Origin: Clostridia bacterium
GTDB lineage: Bacteria; Bacillota; Clostridia; Oscillospirales; Acutalibacteraceae
NCBI GenBank assembly: GCA_024404095.1
Contig: JAKSQO010000002.1
Span: forward strand, 1-64,000
DNA: 64,000 nucleotides
Reading direction: 5' to 3'
In this document: one piece after another, positions 17,112 to 26,300 of the stretch
Layout of the letters: each line of letters begins with the position of its first letter
How positions within the stretch are numbered: position 1 is the first letter of the stretch
The notes under the pieces: model-generated
Databases searched by the model: none
Told to the model about the DNA's origin: nothing
What the model saw: the letters and a program-made list of their open reading frames with translations, nothing else
Translations under genes and position numbers: made by a program

Positions 17112-17938
17112 GCAAGTCCGAGGTATTCCTCAAGAGTGATACCCTTTGAGGTGATTTCCATTGCGGCCTCCTTGCCTACATATCTGTAATGCCACGGTTC
17201 ATAAATAACCTTTGTTATTTTACGCTTTGCCTCATCCTTCGGATAACGCATGATGAAGCCGTATTCAGCGGCGTGTTCCTGAAGCCACTTGAACTCGGGT
17301 GTATTTTCAAAGCTTTCGGCAAGTGAGCAGATATCCATCGCAAGACCTGCGTTGTGCTCGCTTGAGCCGGGAACCATGATTACCGTTGCCGCTTCAATGG
17401 TAGCTTCTTTTTTGTCCATACCCTGATTCATATATTCTTCGATTCTTGCCTCGAAGTTGTTTTTCTGACGTTCAAGGGATCTGTAACCCGAAATCGGATT
17501 GAGAAGTATGCCGTCTTCCTTTGCAGCATCGTACATTGCCTGATAATAGGGAGCAACTCGTGCATCAAGCATTACGCCGGAACCTTTGACGGCTTCCTCA
17601 AGGGCAGGCTTGTAATCCTCGGGCAGACAATGGTCACCGTTGATGATAACTTTTGAAAGGTCATCATCCATTTTTGTTTCCTGTGGACAGAATCCTGCGT
17701 AACCGTACGGATAGTCGTCCTCGTTGATAACTCTTTCTGTTGCAGGCTCGGTTGTCTGCTGTGAAGCGGGTTCGGAAACAGGCTCGGTGTATACTGGCTT
17801 ATCGGTCGGAGTTATACCGCCCGATTTGAATATGCCGTGAACCATTACGGCACCTCCTATTGCCGAAACGGCAATTATGATAAGAATTGACTGAAGTGCG
17901 ATTATTCTGATTAACTGCGGAGTAATTTTTTTGTTCAT
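17108..17938 (-). CDS. D-alanyl-D-alanine carboxypeptidase, VanY family (M15B)
   Basis: A membrane-anchored peptidoglycan-trimming enzyme: N-terminal membrane anchor (residues 10-33), Thr/Pro/Glu-rich linker, then the VanY domain (about 100-270). Zinc and catalytic motifs are visible as SEHNAGLAMDI (HxxxxxxD) and EPWHYRYVG (the second E and H). At 276 aa it fits the family. It is transcribed from a consensus divergent promoter shared with the M28 peptidase. Confidence 0.92.
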   Translation of the reverse strand: MNKKITPQLIRIIALQSILIIIAVSAIGGAVMVHGIFKSGGITPTDKPVYTEPVSEPASQQTTEPATERVINEDDYPYGYAGFCPQETKMDDDLSKVIINGDHCLPEDYKPALEEAVKGSGVMLDARVAPYYQAMYDAAKEDGILLNPISGYRSLERQKNNFEARIEEYMNQGMDKKEATIEAATVIMVPGSSEHNAGLAMDICSLAESFENTPEFKWLQEHAAEYGFIMRYPKDEAKRKITKVIYEPWHYRYVGKEAAMEITSKGITLEEYLGLA

Positions 17939-17972
17939 ATGCTCAAGTCCTTAATTTTTTAATACGTCTTAT

Positions 17973-18023
17973 ATTGTATTAGTAAATTAAATCATTGTCA
18001 ACAAGACTTTGAATAATTTTATA
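17973..18023. promoter_or_regulatory. Divergent overlapping promoters for vanY-like and M28 genes
   Basis: Minus strand: TTGACA (17996-18001), 17-nt spacer, TACAAT (17973-17978) for the carboxypeptidase. Plus strand: TTGTCA (17995-18000), 17-nt spacer, TTTATA (18018-18023) for the M28 gene. The two -35 boxes coincide on opposite strands. Confidence 0.65.
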
Positions 18024-18048
18024 AATTTTGTGAAAGGAAGATTTTAAA

Positions 18049-19293
18049 ATGAAATCTACTGAAAGTGTAGCGAAATACAATTCAGAAGTAAGACTCTACA
18101 CAAACTATGCAATCAAAAACATCAAAAACATCTGCAAAAGCTTCGGACCGCGTCCTGTGGGAAGCGAAGCGGAAAAGAACGCTCAGGAATATCTCAAAAA
18201 AGAGCTTGAGACAACCTGCGACACAGTAACACGTGAGGAATACAAATGCTCCGATAAGGCATTTATGGCATGGGTTCCGATCTGTGCGGTTCTTCTTATT
18301 ATAGGTTATGCGTTCCTCACATTCGGTATGCCCGTTGTTTCGCTTGCTCTTGCGGCAGTTACACTTTTCTTTATTGTTGCAGAGTTCATTTTCTACAAGC
18401 CCGTTATTGATGTATTTTTCCCGAAAGTAACCTCGGGCAATGTTATCGGTGTCCGCAAGGCAACAGGCGAAACAAAGAGAAGAATTATTCTCTCAGGTCA
18501 CACAGACTCAGCTTTTGAGTGGACATTCACTTACCACGGCGGCAGACCCGCAGTTATGGGTGTTATCATCACCGCTGTTGTTGCCATTCTTCTTACAATC
18601 GGCGGCGGCATTTATTCACTTGTTGTCGGCGGCGGATTTATCTGGACAGGCGACAATACCGCTCTTAAGGTAATCGCTGTTATTACTTATGTAACTGTTC
18701 CCGTTCTCGGCATCGCAACTGTTTTCTGCAACTACAAGCGTCCTGTTATGGGTGCGAACGACGACCTTTCAGGCTGTATGGTTTCTGCGGCTGTTCTTAA
18801 GTTTATGGAAGCAAACAATCTTCGCTTTGAGAACACAGAGGTCTGCGCAATTATGGCAGGCGGCGAGGAAGCAGGTCTTCGAGGCTCAAAGGCATGGGCA
18901 AAGGCTCACGCACAGGAAATCAAGGACGAGGGAATTGAGACAGTATTTGTTTCATTCGATACAGTCCGTGAATGTGACTACATGGCAATTTATGACAAGG
19001 ATATGACCGGTACAGTCAAGAATGATGCAAGAGTTGCAAAGCTTGTTCAGCAGGCTGCAAAGAATGTGGGATATGATGTTCCGATTAAGGCTATCGAGCT
19101 TGGCTCAACTGACGCGGCGGCAATCTCACAGGCAGGCCTTTCTGCTTCAGCTTTCACAGCTATGGATCCGTCTCCCGCAAGATACTATCACACACGTCTT
19201 GATACAGAGGATAATCTTGATCCCAAGACGCTTGAAATCGGTCTTAAGATTGCTCTTGAAACAGTATTCCTTTTTGACGAGCAGGGAATATAA
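18049..19293 (+). CDS. M28-family zinc aminopeptidase with internal membrane helices
   Basis: A 414-residue di-zinc peptidase. Metal ligands can be read in order: SGHTDSAFE (His), GANDDLSGC (Asp), GGEEAGLRGSKAW (Glu-Glu), FDTVRE, and YYHTRLDTEDNL (His). Two or three hydrophobic segments (residues about 75-125) and two more (about 165-225) interrupt the fold, so the enzyme is probably membrane-embedded. Its substrate is unknown, perhaps peptides or wall fragments given the divergent VanY neighbour. GAAAGGAAG precedes the ATG. Confidence 0.88.
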   Translation: MKSTESVAKYNSEVRLYTNYAIKNIKNICKSFGPRPVGSEAEKNAQEYLKKELETTCDTVTREEYKCSDKAFMAWVPICAVLLIIGYAFLTFGMPVVSLALAAVTLFFIVAEFIFYKPVIDVFFPKVTSGNVIGVRKATGETKRRIILSGHTDSAFEWTFTYHGGRPAVMGVIITAVVAILLTIGGGIYSLVVGGGFIWTGDNTALKVIAVITYVTVPVLGIATVFCNYKRPVMGANDDLSGCMVSAAVLKFMEANNLRFENTEVCAIMAGGEEAGLRGSKAWAKAHAQEIKDEGIETVFVSFDTVRECDYMAIYDKDMTGTVKNDARVAKLVQQAAKNVGYDVPIKAIELGSTDAAAISQAGLSASAFTAMDPSPARYYHTRLDTEDNLDPKTLEIGLKIALETVFLFDEQGI

Positions 19294-19300
19294 AAATTGA

Positions 19301-19329
19301 TTGCAATTTGTAAATTTCTGTGTTATAAT
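19301..19329 (+). promoter_or_regulatory. Promoter of the lipoprotein gene
   Basis: TTGCAA (19301-19306), 17-nt spacer, TATAAT (19324-19329), 37 nt before the ATG. Confidence 0.75.
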
Positions 19330-19365
19330 GCGTTTATATTTGGAGAATTAAGGAGTTGATTACGC

Positions 19366-20157
19366 ATGAACAAAAAGCTTATCCGAATTCTGTCACTTGC
19401 TTTGGCAATCGTAATGCTTTTTTCATTATGCTCATGTGATACATATGAAGAGAAAGAAGAAGAAATAAAGTACGCTTCCGAAGTTCCTTCAGGCAAGGAT
19501 GCTATCGTTGCACGATTCAACGATGTTATTGCTTCCGCAAAGAACGAAAAGCCTGCTGTCAGCTACAGCCTTAAGCAGGGTACAGGCGGATGCGATTGCG
19601 AGAATCAGTACGTTAAGGCTTCCTTCAAGACAGTTGCCAAGATGATTACAGGTGAGAAGTTCGGAAACAGCACAGAGTACGGCGCTGATACAACAGATAT
19701 TTTCCCGCTTATGGGTTCGGCAAATCCTGCTGTTCTTTCATCGGCAGATGTTCGTTCAGCTGTTATCACCGATAACGCAAACGACGCAACATACACACTT
19801 CTTATAAAGATTAACCCTGAGAAGAATCCTGAGCAGGGCAAGGGAGTTTACGGTAAGCTTTATCAGATAACAAAGGATGAGGATATCCTTAAGAACTTTG
19901 ATATCGTAAAGGATCTTATGACCGTTGGCGGTTACAGCGCAGAGTACGGTATCGGTACAGTTAAGGCTGTTATCAATAAGACAACAGATCACCTTGTTAA
20001 GCTTGAGCTCAGCCGTGATATTCGCGTTGAAACTGAGGTAACAGGACAGGGTACACTTGCAAGCGTAGGCACAGTTCCCCTTGCTTTCAACTACAACTCA
20101 ACTGCTAACTATGATCTCGACTGGGATAATCCCGCAACAGACGATATCGAAGCATAA
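19366..20157 (+). CDS. Predicted lipoprotein of unknown function
   Basis: The 263-residue protein has a lipoprotein signal peptide with lipobox-like LFSLCSC (Cys at about residue 24), so it is likely anchored outside the membrane. The rest is a soluble alpha/beta protein with repeated charged stretches and no domain I recognise. AAGGAG precedes the ATG. It has its own promoter and a strong terminator, so it is a single-gene unit. Confidence 0.8.
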   Translation: MNKKLIRILSLALAIVMLFSLCSCDTYEEKEEEIKYASEVPSGKDAIVARFNDVIASAKNEKPAVSYSLKQGTGGCDCENQYVKASFKTVAKMITGEKFGNSTEYGADTTDIFPLMGSANPAVLSSADVRSAVITDNANDATYTLLIKINPEKNPEQGKGVYGKLYQITKDEDILKNFDIVKDLMTVGGYSAEYGIGTVKAVINKTTDHLVKLELSRDIRVETEVTGQGTLASVGTVPLAFNYNSTANYDLDWDNPATDDIEA

Positions 20158-20170
20158 AAACTGCTGATTA

Positions 20171-20198
20171 AGAACCCGGAAAATCCGGGTTCTTTTTT
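20171..20198 (+). terminator. Strong intrinsic terminator
   Basis: Perfect 10-bp stem (AGAACCCGGA and complement, 3-nt loop) followed by a T run at 20193-20198, shortly after the lipoprotein stop. Confidence 0.9.
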
Positions 20199-20247
20199 GT
20201 TGCACATTGACCGAAAATATTGTATCATATTAAGCGGAGGCGATACT

Positions 20248-22407
20248 ATGACACATAAGCAGATTTTTTCAGATGCCCGATGGCTTATGCCGCAGCGTGA
20301 TATGGACGCGGCGCTGTTCCGTTCCGTATTTGATGCCGTAAAAGGTGAAAAAGCTGAGATTACCATAAGCGGTCTGGGCTATTTTATTTTATATATCAAC
20401 GGCAGAAGAGTCGGTAATGACGAGTTTGTGCCTGCTGTTTCCGATTATCACGACCGACCGAATATGTCGCTGAGCTATCCGCTCAATGATGAATGGTCAC
20501 ACAGAATATACTGCCTTAAATACGATATAACCGATTACCTCTGTGACGGCGAAAATGTTATCGGGATTATGGTCGGCGGCGGATTCTATCATCAGAATAT
20601 GCGCCTTGCCGAGGGTACAATGTCCTACGGCAAGATAAAGGTATGTTATAAAATTGATATCGGCGACAGAGAGATTTTGTCCGATAAAAACGCAGTTTAT
20701 AAGGCAGGCTTTTTCCGACAGTCAAATCTGTTCCACGGTGAAATACACGATTACACAAGCTTTGACCGAAACTGGAATACCGCAAAAGCCAATAAACGCG
20801 GATGGCAGAGGGTGCAGGTTGGTACAGCTCCGAAAACAGAATATTATATTCAGGACTGCCCGACAGACAAGGTTGCAAAAATTCTTAAGCCCGAGCTTGT
20901 AAAGAATTTCGGTGAGTATTCTGTATATAAAATTTCAGAAAACATCACAGGCTATCCTGTTATCAGAACCAAAGCAGGCGAAAAGGTTGAGCTTGAATGT
21001 GCTGAGGAAATTTCTGAAGACGGTGATATTGACAACACCTCCGTCGGCTACGGACATCAGCGTGAAAGATTTATTCTTACCGCTGACAGGGACGGAGAAT
21101 ATCATCCGTATTTATGCTGGTTTGGTTTCAGATATTTTTCTCTTTCAAACAACGCCGAGCCTGTTGAGGTCAGAGTGATTTATTCTGACGTTGCTGTTAC
21201 CTCGCGTTTTGAGTGCAGCGATGAAACACTTAACTGGTTTGCAAAGACCTTTATCAACACACAGCTTTGCAATATGCACGGAAGTATTCCGTCAGACTGC
21301 CCCCATCGTGAGCGTCTCGGTTACACAGGTGACGGTCAGCTGACCTGCGATACAGTTATGACCCAGCTTGACGCGCAGAGTTTTTACCGCAAATGGATTT
21401 ATGATATCTGTGACTGTCAGGATAAAAACACAGGTCACGTTCAGCACACCGCACCGTTCCAGGGCGGCGGCGGTGGCCCTGCAGGCTGGGGCGGTGCAAT
21501 AATAAATGTGCCGTACGCTTTTTACCGCCATTACGGTGACAAAAAGTTTCTCAGCGAAGTTTTCAACAACATGGAAAAGTTTGTTGATTACATGGAAAGC
21601 CGAAGCGAAAACGGCTTGATTGTGCGCGAGGAAAAGGACGGCTGGTGTCTTGGCGAATGGTGCACACCGCAGAGAGTTGAAATTCCCGAGCCTTTTGTCA
21701 ATACAACAATGTTTATTACTCAGCTTGAAAAAATGTGTGAGATGGCAAAGACACTCGGCGAAAGCACAAAACGTTATGATAAGCTGATTTCAGCTTATCG
21801 CAAGGGCGTGAACGAAAAATACTTTGACGGCACAGGTTATCTTGACGGTTTGCAGGGCGCGGATGCGTTTGCGCTTTACTGTGGTCTTGGTGATGAAAAA
21901 ACTCTTGACCGGCTTTGCAGGAAGTATGAAGCACTCAACGAGTTTGATACAGGAATTTTCGGTACCCCGATTCTTCTTGAGGTGCTTTATAAGAGCGGAA
22001 ACGGCAAGCTTGCAACAAAGCTCCTGTCGAATAAAAACACCGTTTCGTTTGAAACAATGCGACTTGCAGGTGCGACAACTCTGTGGGAAAACTGGAATGC
22101 GGAATCATCGCATTCACACCCGATGTTCGGTGCCTCGACTGCATTCCTTTTCGGCGAAATTCTCGGTATAAAGCAGACGGCAGATTCAGTCTGCTATGAT
22201 GAGGTTGCTATCAGCCCTGTTTTTGACGAGCTTGATTTTGCAAAGGGTTATATAACAACTCCGCACGGAAGAATTGCTGTTGAGTGGAAGAATAGCGGCG
22301 AAAAAATATCTGTTGAAATTGAGCTTTGCAATGGCATAAATGCAAGCTTTGTTTACGGAGACAAAAAAATAAAACTCAGCACAGGAAAAAATCAAATAGA
22401 GATATAA
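20248..22407 (+). CDS. Alpha-L-rhamnosidase, glycoside hydrolase family 78
   Basis: It releases terminal alpha-L-rhamnose from plant glycosides or pectic and bacterial polysaccharides. The 719-residue protein has the N-terminal beta-sandwich (ISGLGYFILYINGRRVG), a second beta domain, and the (alpha/alpha)6 catalytic domain with the hallmark DCPHRERLGYTGDGQ and the C-terminal TLWENWNAESSHSHPMFG. I chose the ATG at 20248, which has AGCGGAGG upstream. There is no signal peptide, so it is cytoplasmic and probably acts on imported oligosaccharides. It converges on the GHL6 gene. Confidence 0.93.
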   Translation: MTHKQIFSDARWLMPQRDMDAALFRSVFDAVKGEKAEITISGLGYFILYINGRRVGNDEFVPAVSDYHDRPNMSLSYPLNDEWSHRIYCLKYDITDYLCDGENVIGIMVGGGFYHQNMRLAEGTMSYGKIKVCYKIDIGDREILSDKNAVYKAGFFRQSNLFHGEIHDYTSFDRNWNTAKANKRGWQRVQVGTAPKTEYYIQDCPTDKVAKILKPELVKNFGEYSVYKISENITGYPVIRTKAGEKVELECAEEISEDGDIDNTSVGYGHQRERFILTADRDGEYHPYLCWFGFRYFSLSNNAEPVEVRVIYSDVAVTSRFECSDETLNWFAKTFINTQLCNMHGSIPSDCPHRERLGYTGDGQLTCDTVMTQLDAQSFYRKWIYDICDCQDKNTGHVQHTAPFQGGGGGPAGWGGAIINVPYAFYRHYGDKKFLSEVFNNMEKFVDYMESRSENGLIVREEKDGWCLGEWCTPQRVEIPEPFVNTTMFITQLEKMCEMAKTLGESTKRYDKLISAYRKGVNEKYFDGTGYLDGLQGADAFALYCGLGDEKTLDRLCRKYEALNEFDTGIFGTPILLEVLYKSGNGKLATKLLSNKNTVSFETMRLAGATTLWENWNAESSHSHPMFGASTAFLFGEILGIKQTADSVCYDEVAISPVFDELDFAKGYITTPHGRIAVEWKNSGEKISVEIELCNGINASFVYGDKKIKLSTGKNQIEI

Positions 22408-22445
22408 AAAATTTCGGACTGCCTTTATGACAGCCCGAATTTTTT
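22406..22445. terminator. Bidirectional terminator between convergent glycosidase genes
   Basis: An imperfect inverted repeat has A-rich and T-rich outer arms (AAAAAATT...CGG and CCGAATTTTTT), so the hairpin is followed by a T run on both strands. It serves the GH78 gene and the GHL6 gene. Confidence 0.75.
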
Positions 22446-24387
22446 ATTCTATTGAAATCATCTGATGAATTTCTACCTTTGGTACGGTGAATGATACTTC
22501 TCCGTCCTTGTAGCTGAATTCAATTTCTTCATTCTGCGGAACAAGGATAACCTTTGACGGCTTGTCACACTTTACGCTGACATCAACATTGTAAAGAGGA
22601 ACAATGTCCTCAATAACCTCTGTGTCCCTGCCGCGCTTTGTTGTGTGAGCATAGAGCAGATGAACAATCTTTCTGTCACCCTGTTGTGTGAGCGTTGTGA
22701 CACCTCTGTCGGGAACAGCTGATTTGATTGTGAAGCTGTCGCCCATAAGACGTTCAACGGCGTAGCTGATAATCTCCTTGATGTGGAAATCGCCGAATTC
22801 GGCATAGCCCTTGAAAATATCCCAGCCGATGTAAGCGATATTGCCCTTGAAAGCTACTGTCGGATACTCAAGACTTCTGTCATTTGGAGCGTGCTGATGT
22901 GAGCAGAAATGCTCTGCTGTACGGTTGAAGTAGGGATTCTGACCCTTTGCAGCAATTTCAGCGTCAACATTTTCGAAGCGGTAGTTTGCCGCGCGCATAA
23001 GATACTCCGTTGTGCCGTTTACTGTCTCAAATCCGGGGATAAAATATGTAGGACAGAATTTATTTTCACCGATAAATTTAATGCCTGTATCAAATACAAA
23101 TTGATTGTTTTCATCAAGTCCCGATTTGCCCGAAAGAAGTAGCTTGCCGCCCTGCGCAAGGAATTCATCAAGCTTTGTTTTGAGCTGAGCGTCAATATTC
23201 CATACATCTGGGAGAATGAGCATCTTATACTTTGTGAAGTCTTCTTCAAGGTCAACGAAGTTATAAAGGCGGTTAGCTTCGAGAAGAGCACGGTTCGCAC
23301 CTGTGTCGGCAAGCGTGCTGTCACCGCAGGGATTATGCGCCTCTGCCGAAAGAACTGCAATGTCGGCAATATTCTTTGCTCCCTTGCACCACGGCTCTTT
23401 TGCCTCAACCTCGGCATATGCCTTGCCGATAAGTCCGAATGTTGACTTGTTCAGAAGTCCCTCGGGATGCATCTGGTCACCGATTGAACATCCGCCACCC
23501 TGTGAAAGTGACAGGGCTGCCTCATAGCGGAGTGCGTTGGGGTGCTTGAAGCCGCCGAATTCTCCCCATGACTTGTGGAATTTTCCTGTCATTCCGAGGA
23601 AGGATTCACGCTGAGTTCTTGCATATGCCGCCGACATCGGGAAATGGTCATATCCCCAGCCGCCTGTCGGGAGGCTTTCAAGCTCAAGACATTCTATTGT
23701 GTCAATAAGGTCGCGTCTGCCCTTTGTAACGTGACCCGAATTCTGGAAAATGATTGTGTCAGGGTTGTATTTGTGAACCGCCTTTTCAACACGGTCAAGA
23801 TAATTTCTGTAAATCTTCTTGCCGAAGCTTCTTACGTCATCATCATTGTTGAAGTCAAGTCCTGCCGCTGTCATATCAGCACGGCACTTGTCGCACCAGC
23901 AGGTTCTTTCGCCGACAATATCAAGGAAAATTTCACAGGGATTGTAGTTCTGCATAACTTCCTCAATCTCAGCAATGAGCTTGTCAAGGTAAGGCGTGTT
24001 GAAGCAGAGGCCGTGATAACCGGGTTTTGAAAAATCGGGTTCGTTCATCCAGTTATCCTTGCCGCGCATAAGCCATTCATGGTGAGCAACGGCGTCCTTT
24101 TCGTCAAGTCCCGCCGAAATATATACGGGTGCGCGCACACCAATCTCTTCACACGCTTCAAGCTGAGCTTTAAGCAGGTCAAATTTGAGCGTGGGATTCA
24201 TTGTGTTTACCTTTGTGGGGTGGTAGGAATAGCCGTGATGACACTTTGAGAAAACTGTGATTGAATCAACGTGTCCGAGCTTAAGTGTTTCCTGCCATTC
24301 TTTTTTATCAAATCTTCCTCCGACATCAGGAATGAGGGGAGAAGTGTGGAAATCAAGGTGAATCTGTCTTAATCTGAAATCCTCCAT
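22444..24387 (-). CDS. GHL6-type hypothetical glycoside hydrolase
   Basis: A 647-residue protein without signal peptide. Residues 1-330 form a TIM-barrel-like domain beginning RQIHLDFHTSPLIPD and containing IFLDIVGERTCWCDKCRADM, which matches the hypothetical glycosyl hydrolase 6 (GHL6) pattern. Residues about 340-520 resemble the beta-galactosidase trimerisation (Rossmann-like) domain, and a beta sandwich ends the protein. Such proteins are often near rhamnose and fucose catabolic genes. It converges with GH78, which suggests linked glycan use; the activity is untested. Confidence 0.75.
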   Translation of the reverse strand: MEDFRLRQIHLDFHTSPLIPDVGGRFDKKEWQETLKLGHVDSITVFSKCHHGYSYHPTKVNTMNPTLKFDLLKAQLEACEEIGVRAPVYISAGLDEKDAVAHHEWLMRGKDNWMNEPDFSKPGYHGLCFNTPYLDKLIAEIEEVMQNYNPCEIFLDIVGERTCWCDKCRADMTAAGLDFNNDDDVRSFGKKIYRNYLDRVEKAVHKYNPDTIIFQNSGHVTKGRRDLIDTIECLELESLPTGGWGYDHFPMSAAYARTQRESFLGMTGKFHKSWGEFGGFKHPNALRYEAALSLSQGGGCSIGDQMHPEGLLNKSTFGLIGKAYAEVEAKEPWCKGAKNIADIAVLSAEAHNPCGDSTLADTGANRALLEANRLYNFVDLEEDFTKYKMLILPDVWNIDAQLKTKLDEFLAQGGKLLLSGKSGLDENNQFVFDTGIKFIGENKFCPTYFIPGFETVNGTTEYLMRAANYRFENVDAEIAAKGQNPYFNRTAEHFCSHQHAPNDRSLEYPTVAFKGNIAYIGWDIFKGYAEFGDFHIKEIISYAVERLMGDSFTIKSAVPDRGVTTLTQQGDRKIVHLLYAHTTKRGRDTEVIEDIVPLYNVDVSVKCDKPSKVILVPQNEEIEFSYKDGEVSFTVPKVEIHQMISIE

Positions 24388-24414
24388 AATTGCCTCCTGA
24401 ATTAAATGTTTTAA

Positions 24415-24439
24415 AGGGTGGCATAAATCATACCACCCT
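24415..24439 (-). terminator. Terminator of the M23 gene
   Basis: Stem AGGGTGG (24415-24421) with its complement (24433-24439) followed on the minus strand by a short T-rich run. It lies between the M23 gene and the GHL6 gene. Confidence 0.6.
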
Positions 24440-24476
24440 CATACTATAATATATTTTGTTCGTTAATTCAAGAGCT

Positions 24477-25175
24477 TTATTCGGCTGTGTTTGTCTTTTC
24501 GTTAAAAAGATTGAGGGCTTTGACAGGATTTACGTTTTTCCCTTCGATTTCAGTTTCAAGGTGAACGTGAATTCCGTCAGCTGCTTCAGACGGAATAGCG
24601 ACAACTGTTCCAATCACCTGTCCCTGCTCAACGTGCGCACCTTTTTTTACAGAGGATTTAATTCCGCAGTATTTTGCAGTCAGACCGTTGCCGTGTTCAA
24701 TCACAATTACCTCGCCCCAGATGTCGTCGGGATATGCGTCCTTAACTGTGCCGTCCTGAATAGCGATTGCGTTGTCACCTACGTTGCCTGCAATGTCAAT
24801 ACCGTCATGTGTGCGCCAGTCGCCCATTGTTTCGGAACGTACAGGGTCACCGTTGCTGAAATCCTTGCTTATTTTGCTGTTAAGCGGAAGAAGATAGTAG
24901 CCTGTGTACGGGCGGTTGAGGTCGTTCATCGTTGCCTCTGAGGTGGTTTCGCGTTCGTCGGGGATGCCTGTCACCTTTACGTTTGCCTGGTGGTCGGCAG
25001 TTGTGGAAAAGGACGGTGCAGTATATTCACCGTTTCCGCTTTCGGGAATAAGATTTCTTGTCTTTGAAACATTGTAAATCGCAGTTGAAATTCCCGCAAT
25101 TGCAATCAGAATTGAAAATACAACTCCGTAAAACGTCTTTGTCATAATCCAGCTCTTGCCGTCTTTGTTTTTCAT
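24477..25175 (-). CDS. M23-family (LytM) membrane-anchored peptidase, SpoIIQ-like
   Basis: The 232-residue protein has a single N-terminal membrane helix (residues 12-35), a linker, and a C-terminal M23 domain (about 105-225) with HDGIDIAG (first zinc His and Asp) and HVHLE (HxH) intact, so it is probably a true zinc endopeptidase or wall binder. Size and layout match SpoIIQ of sporulating Bacillota, where it spans the forespore membrane and meets SpoIIIAH. No other sporulation gene is beside it, so this is only a suggestion. GGAG precedes the ATG. Confidence 0.82.
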   Translation of the reverse strand: MKNKDGKSWIMTKTFYGVVFSILIAIAGISTAIYNVSKTRNLIPESGNGEYTAPSFSTTADHQANVKVTGIPDERETTSEATMNDLNRPYTGYYLLPLNSKISKDFSNGDPVRSETMGDWRTHDGIDIAGNVGDNAIAIQDGTVKDAYPDDIWGEVIVIEHGNGLTAKYCGIKSSVKKGAHVEQGQVIGTVVAIPSEAADGIHVHLETEIEGKNVNPVKALNLFNEKTNTAE

Positions 25176-25258
25176 ATGAATTCTCCTTATACTCTTTGTT
25201 TCACGAATAGTTTTGTCGTAATGAGAAAAAATATTCAGGGTTATCTGTAATAAAATGA

Positions 25259-25287
25259 TTGCAAAAAAGTAAAACAGGAAGTATAAT
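25259..25287 (+). promoter_or_regulatory. Promoter of the alpha/beta hydrolase gene
   Basis: TTGCAA (25259-25264), 17-nt spacer, TATAAT (25282-25287), 33 nt before the ATG. Confidence 0.72.
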
Positions 25288-25319
25288 GAAATTGAAATTT
25301 CAAATAAAGGAGTTTTATT

Positions 25320-26264
25320 ATGGGAAAAAAGCTTTTTACTGCTGCGGCTGCGGCAGGTGCATTATATGCAGGAATCGGATTTCTCTGCTTCTATGAGGTT
25401 ACGGGAAGAGGAGCAAATATTCCGAAATATGCGACAAAGATTTTTAATAAAAAACACGGAATCGGCGACAAGCCGGGTAAGCCCGACGAGAGAGTTGAGT
25501 GGTTCCGCAGTCAGAATTTTGAGGAGCTCAATATTTCAGGCTCAAGAGGACAGAACCTCCGCGGTTATTTCCTACCTGCCGATGAGCCGTCAGATAAATA
25601 TATGATTTGCTCACACGGTTACAGAAACAGGGGTAAGGGCGAATTCCGTTTTGTCGGCAAGTTCCTTCATGACCAGGGTATAAACGTAATTTACATAGAC
25701 CATCAGGCATCGGGCGACAGCGACGGAAAGTTTATCAGCTTCGGTCACTATGAGTCGGCTGACCTTATGGAGTGGATTGATTATACTGTTGACAGATTCG
25801 GTGCAGATATTCAGCTTGCTCTGTACGGTATTTCAATGGGCAGTGCAACGGTTATGCTTGTCAGCAACAATGATGAGCTACCCGAAAATCTGAAGTTTAT
25901 TATTGCTGACTGCGGTTACACGAGTGTAAATGACGAGTTCTCTCACACGCTCAAAACATTCGGCGTTCCCGATAAGCCGATTCTTTTTGTAGCAAATCAG
26001 TTCAGCAAGATTCTCGGCGAATGGGATTTTGATAAGGTTAATCCGATTGACTGCGTAAAAGAGGCAAAGGTTCCCATGCTCTTTATTCACGGTGAGGCTG
26101 ACGACTTCGTTCCCACATTTATGGGCTGCCGTCTTTATAATGCCTGCTCAGCAGAAAAGGATTATCTCTGTGTTCCGAATGCCGCTCACGCACAGAGCTA
26201 TCAGACAAACTCAGAGCTTTATGAAGGAAAATTGAAAGAGTTCTTTACAAAATATTTTAAATAA
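25320..26264 (+). CDS. Alpha/beta hydrolase with N-terminal membrane anchor
   Basis: The 314-residue protein has an N-terminal hydrophobic segment (residues 5-28) and a serine hydrolase fold: oxyanion-hole region SHGYRNRG, nucleophile elbow GISMGS (Ser about 173), the acidic residue in HGEADDFVP and the final His in NAAHAQSY. The architecture matches YqkD-like membrane-tethered hydrolases (S9-like). Substrate unknown. AAAGGAG precedes the ATG. It is a monocistronic unit between its own promoter and a bidirectional terminator. Confidence 0.86.
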   Translation: MGKKLFTAAAAAGALYAGIGFLCFYEVTGRGANIPKYATKIFNKKHGIGDKPGKPDERVEWFRSQNFEELNISGSRGQNLRGYFLPADEPSDKYMICSHGYRNRGKGEFRFVGKFLHDQGINVIYIDHQASGDSDGKFISFGHYESADLMEWIDYTVDRFGADIQLALYGISMGSATVMLVSNNDELPENLKFIIADCGYTSVNDEFSHTLKTFGVPDKPILFVANQFSKILGEWDFDKVNPIDCVKEAKVPMLFIHGEADDFVPTFMGCRLYNACSAEKDYLCVPNAAHAQSYQTNSELYEGKLKEFFTKYFK

Positions 26265-26271
26265 GATACAG

Positions 26272-26299
26272 AAAGCACTCCCGATTTTGGGAGTGCTTT
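26272..26299. terminator. Bidirectional terminator
   Basis: Perfect 11-bp arms (AAAGCACTCCC and complement), loop of 6, with T or A ends on both strands, between the convergent hydrolase and hemW genes. Confidence 0.85.
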
Positions 26300-26300
26300 T

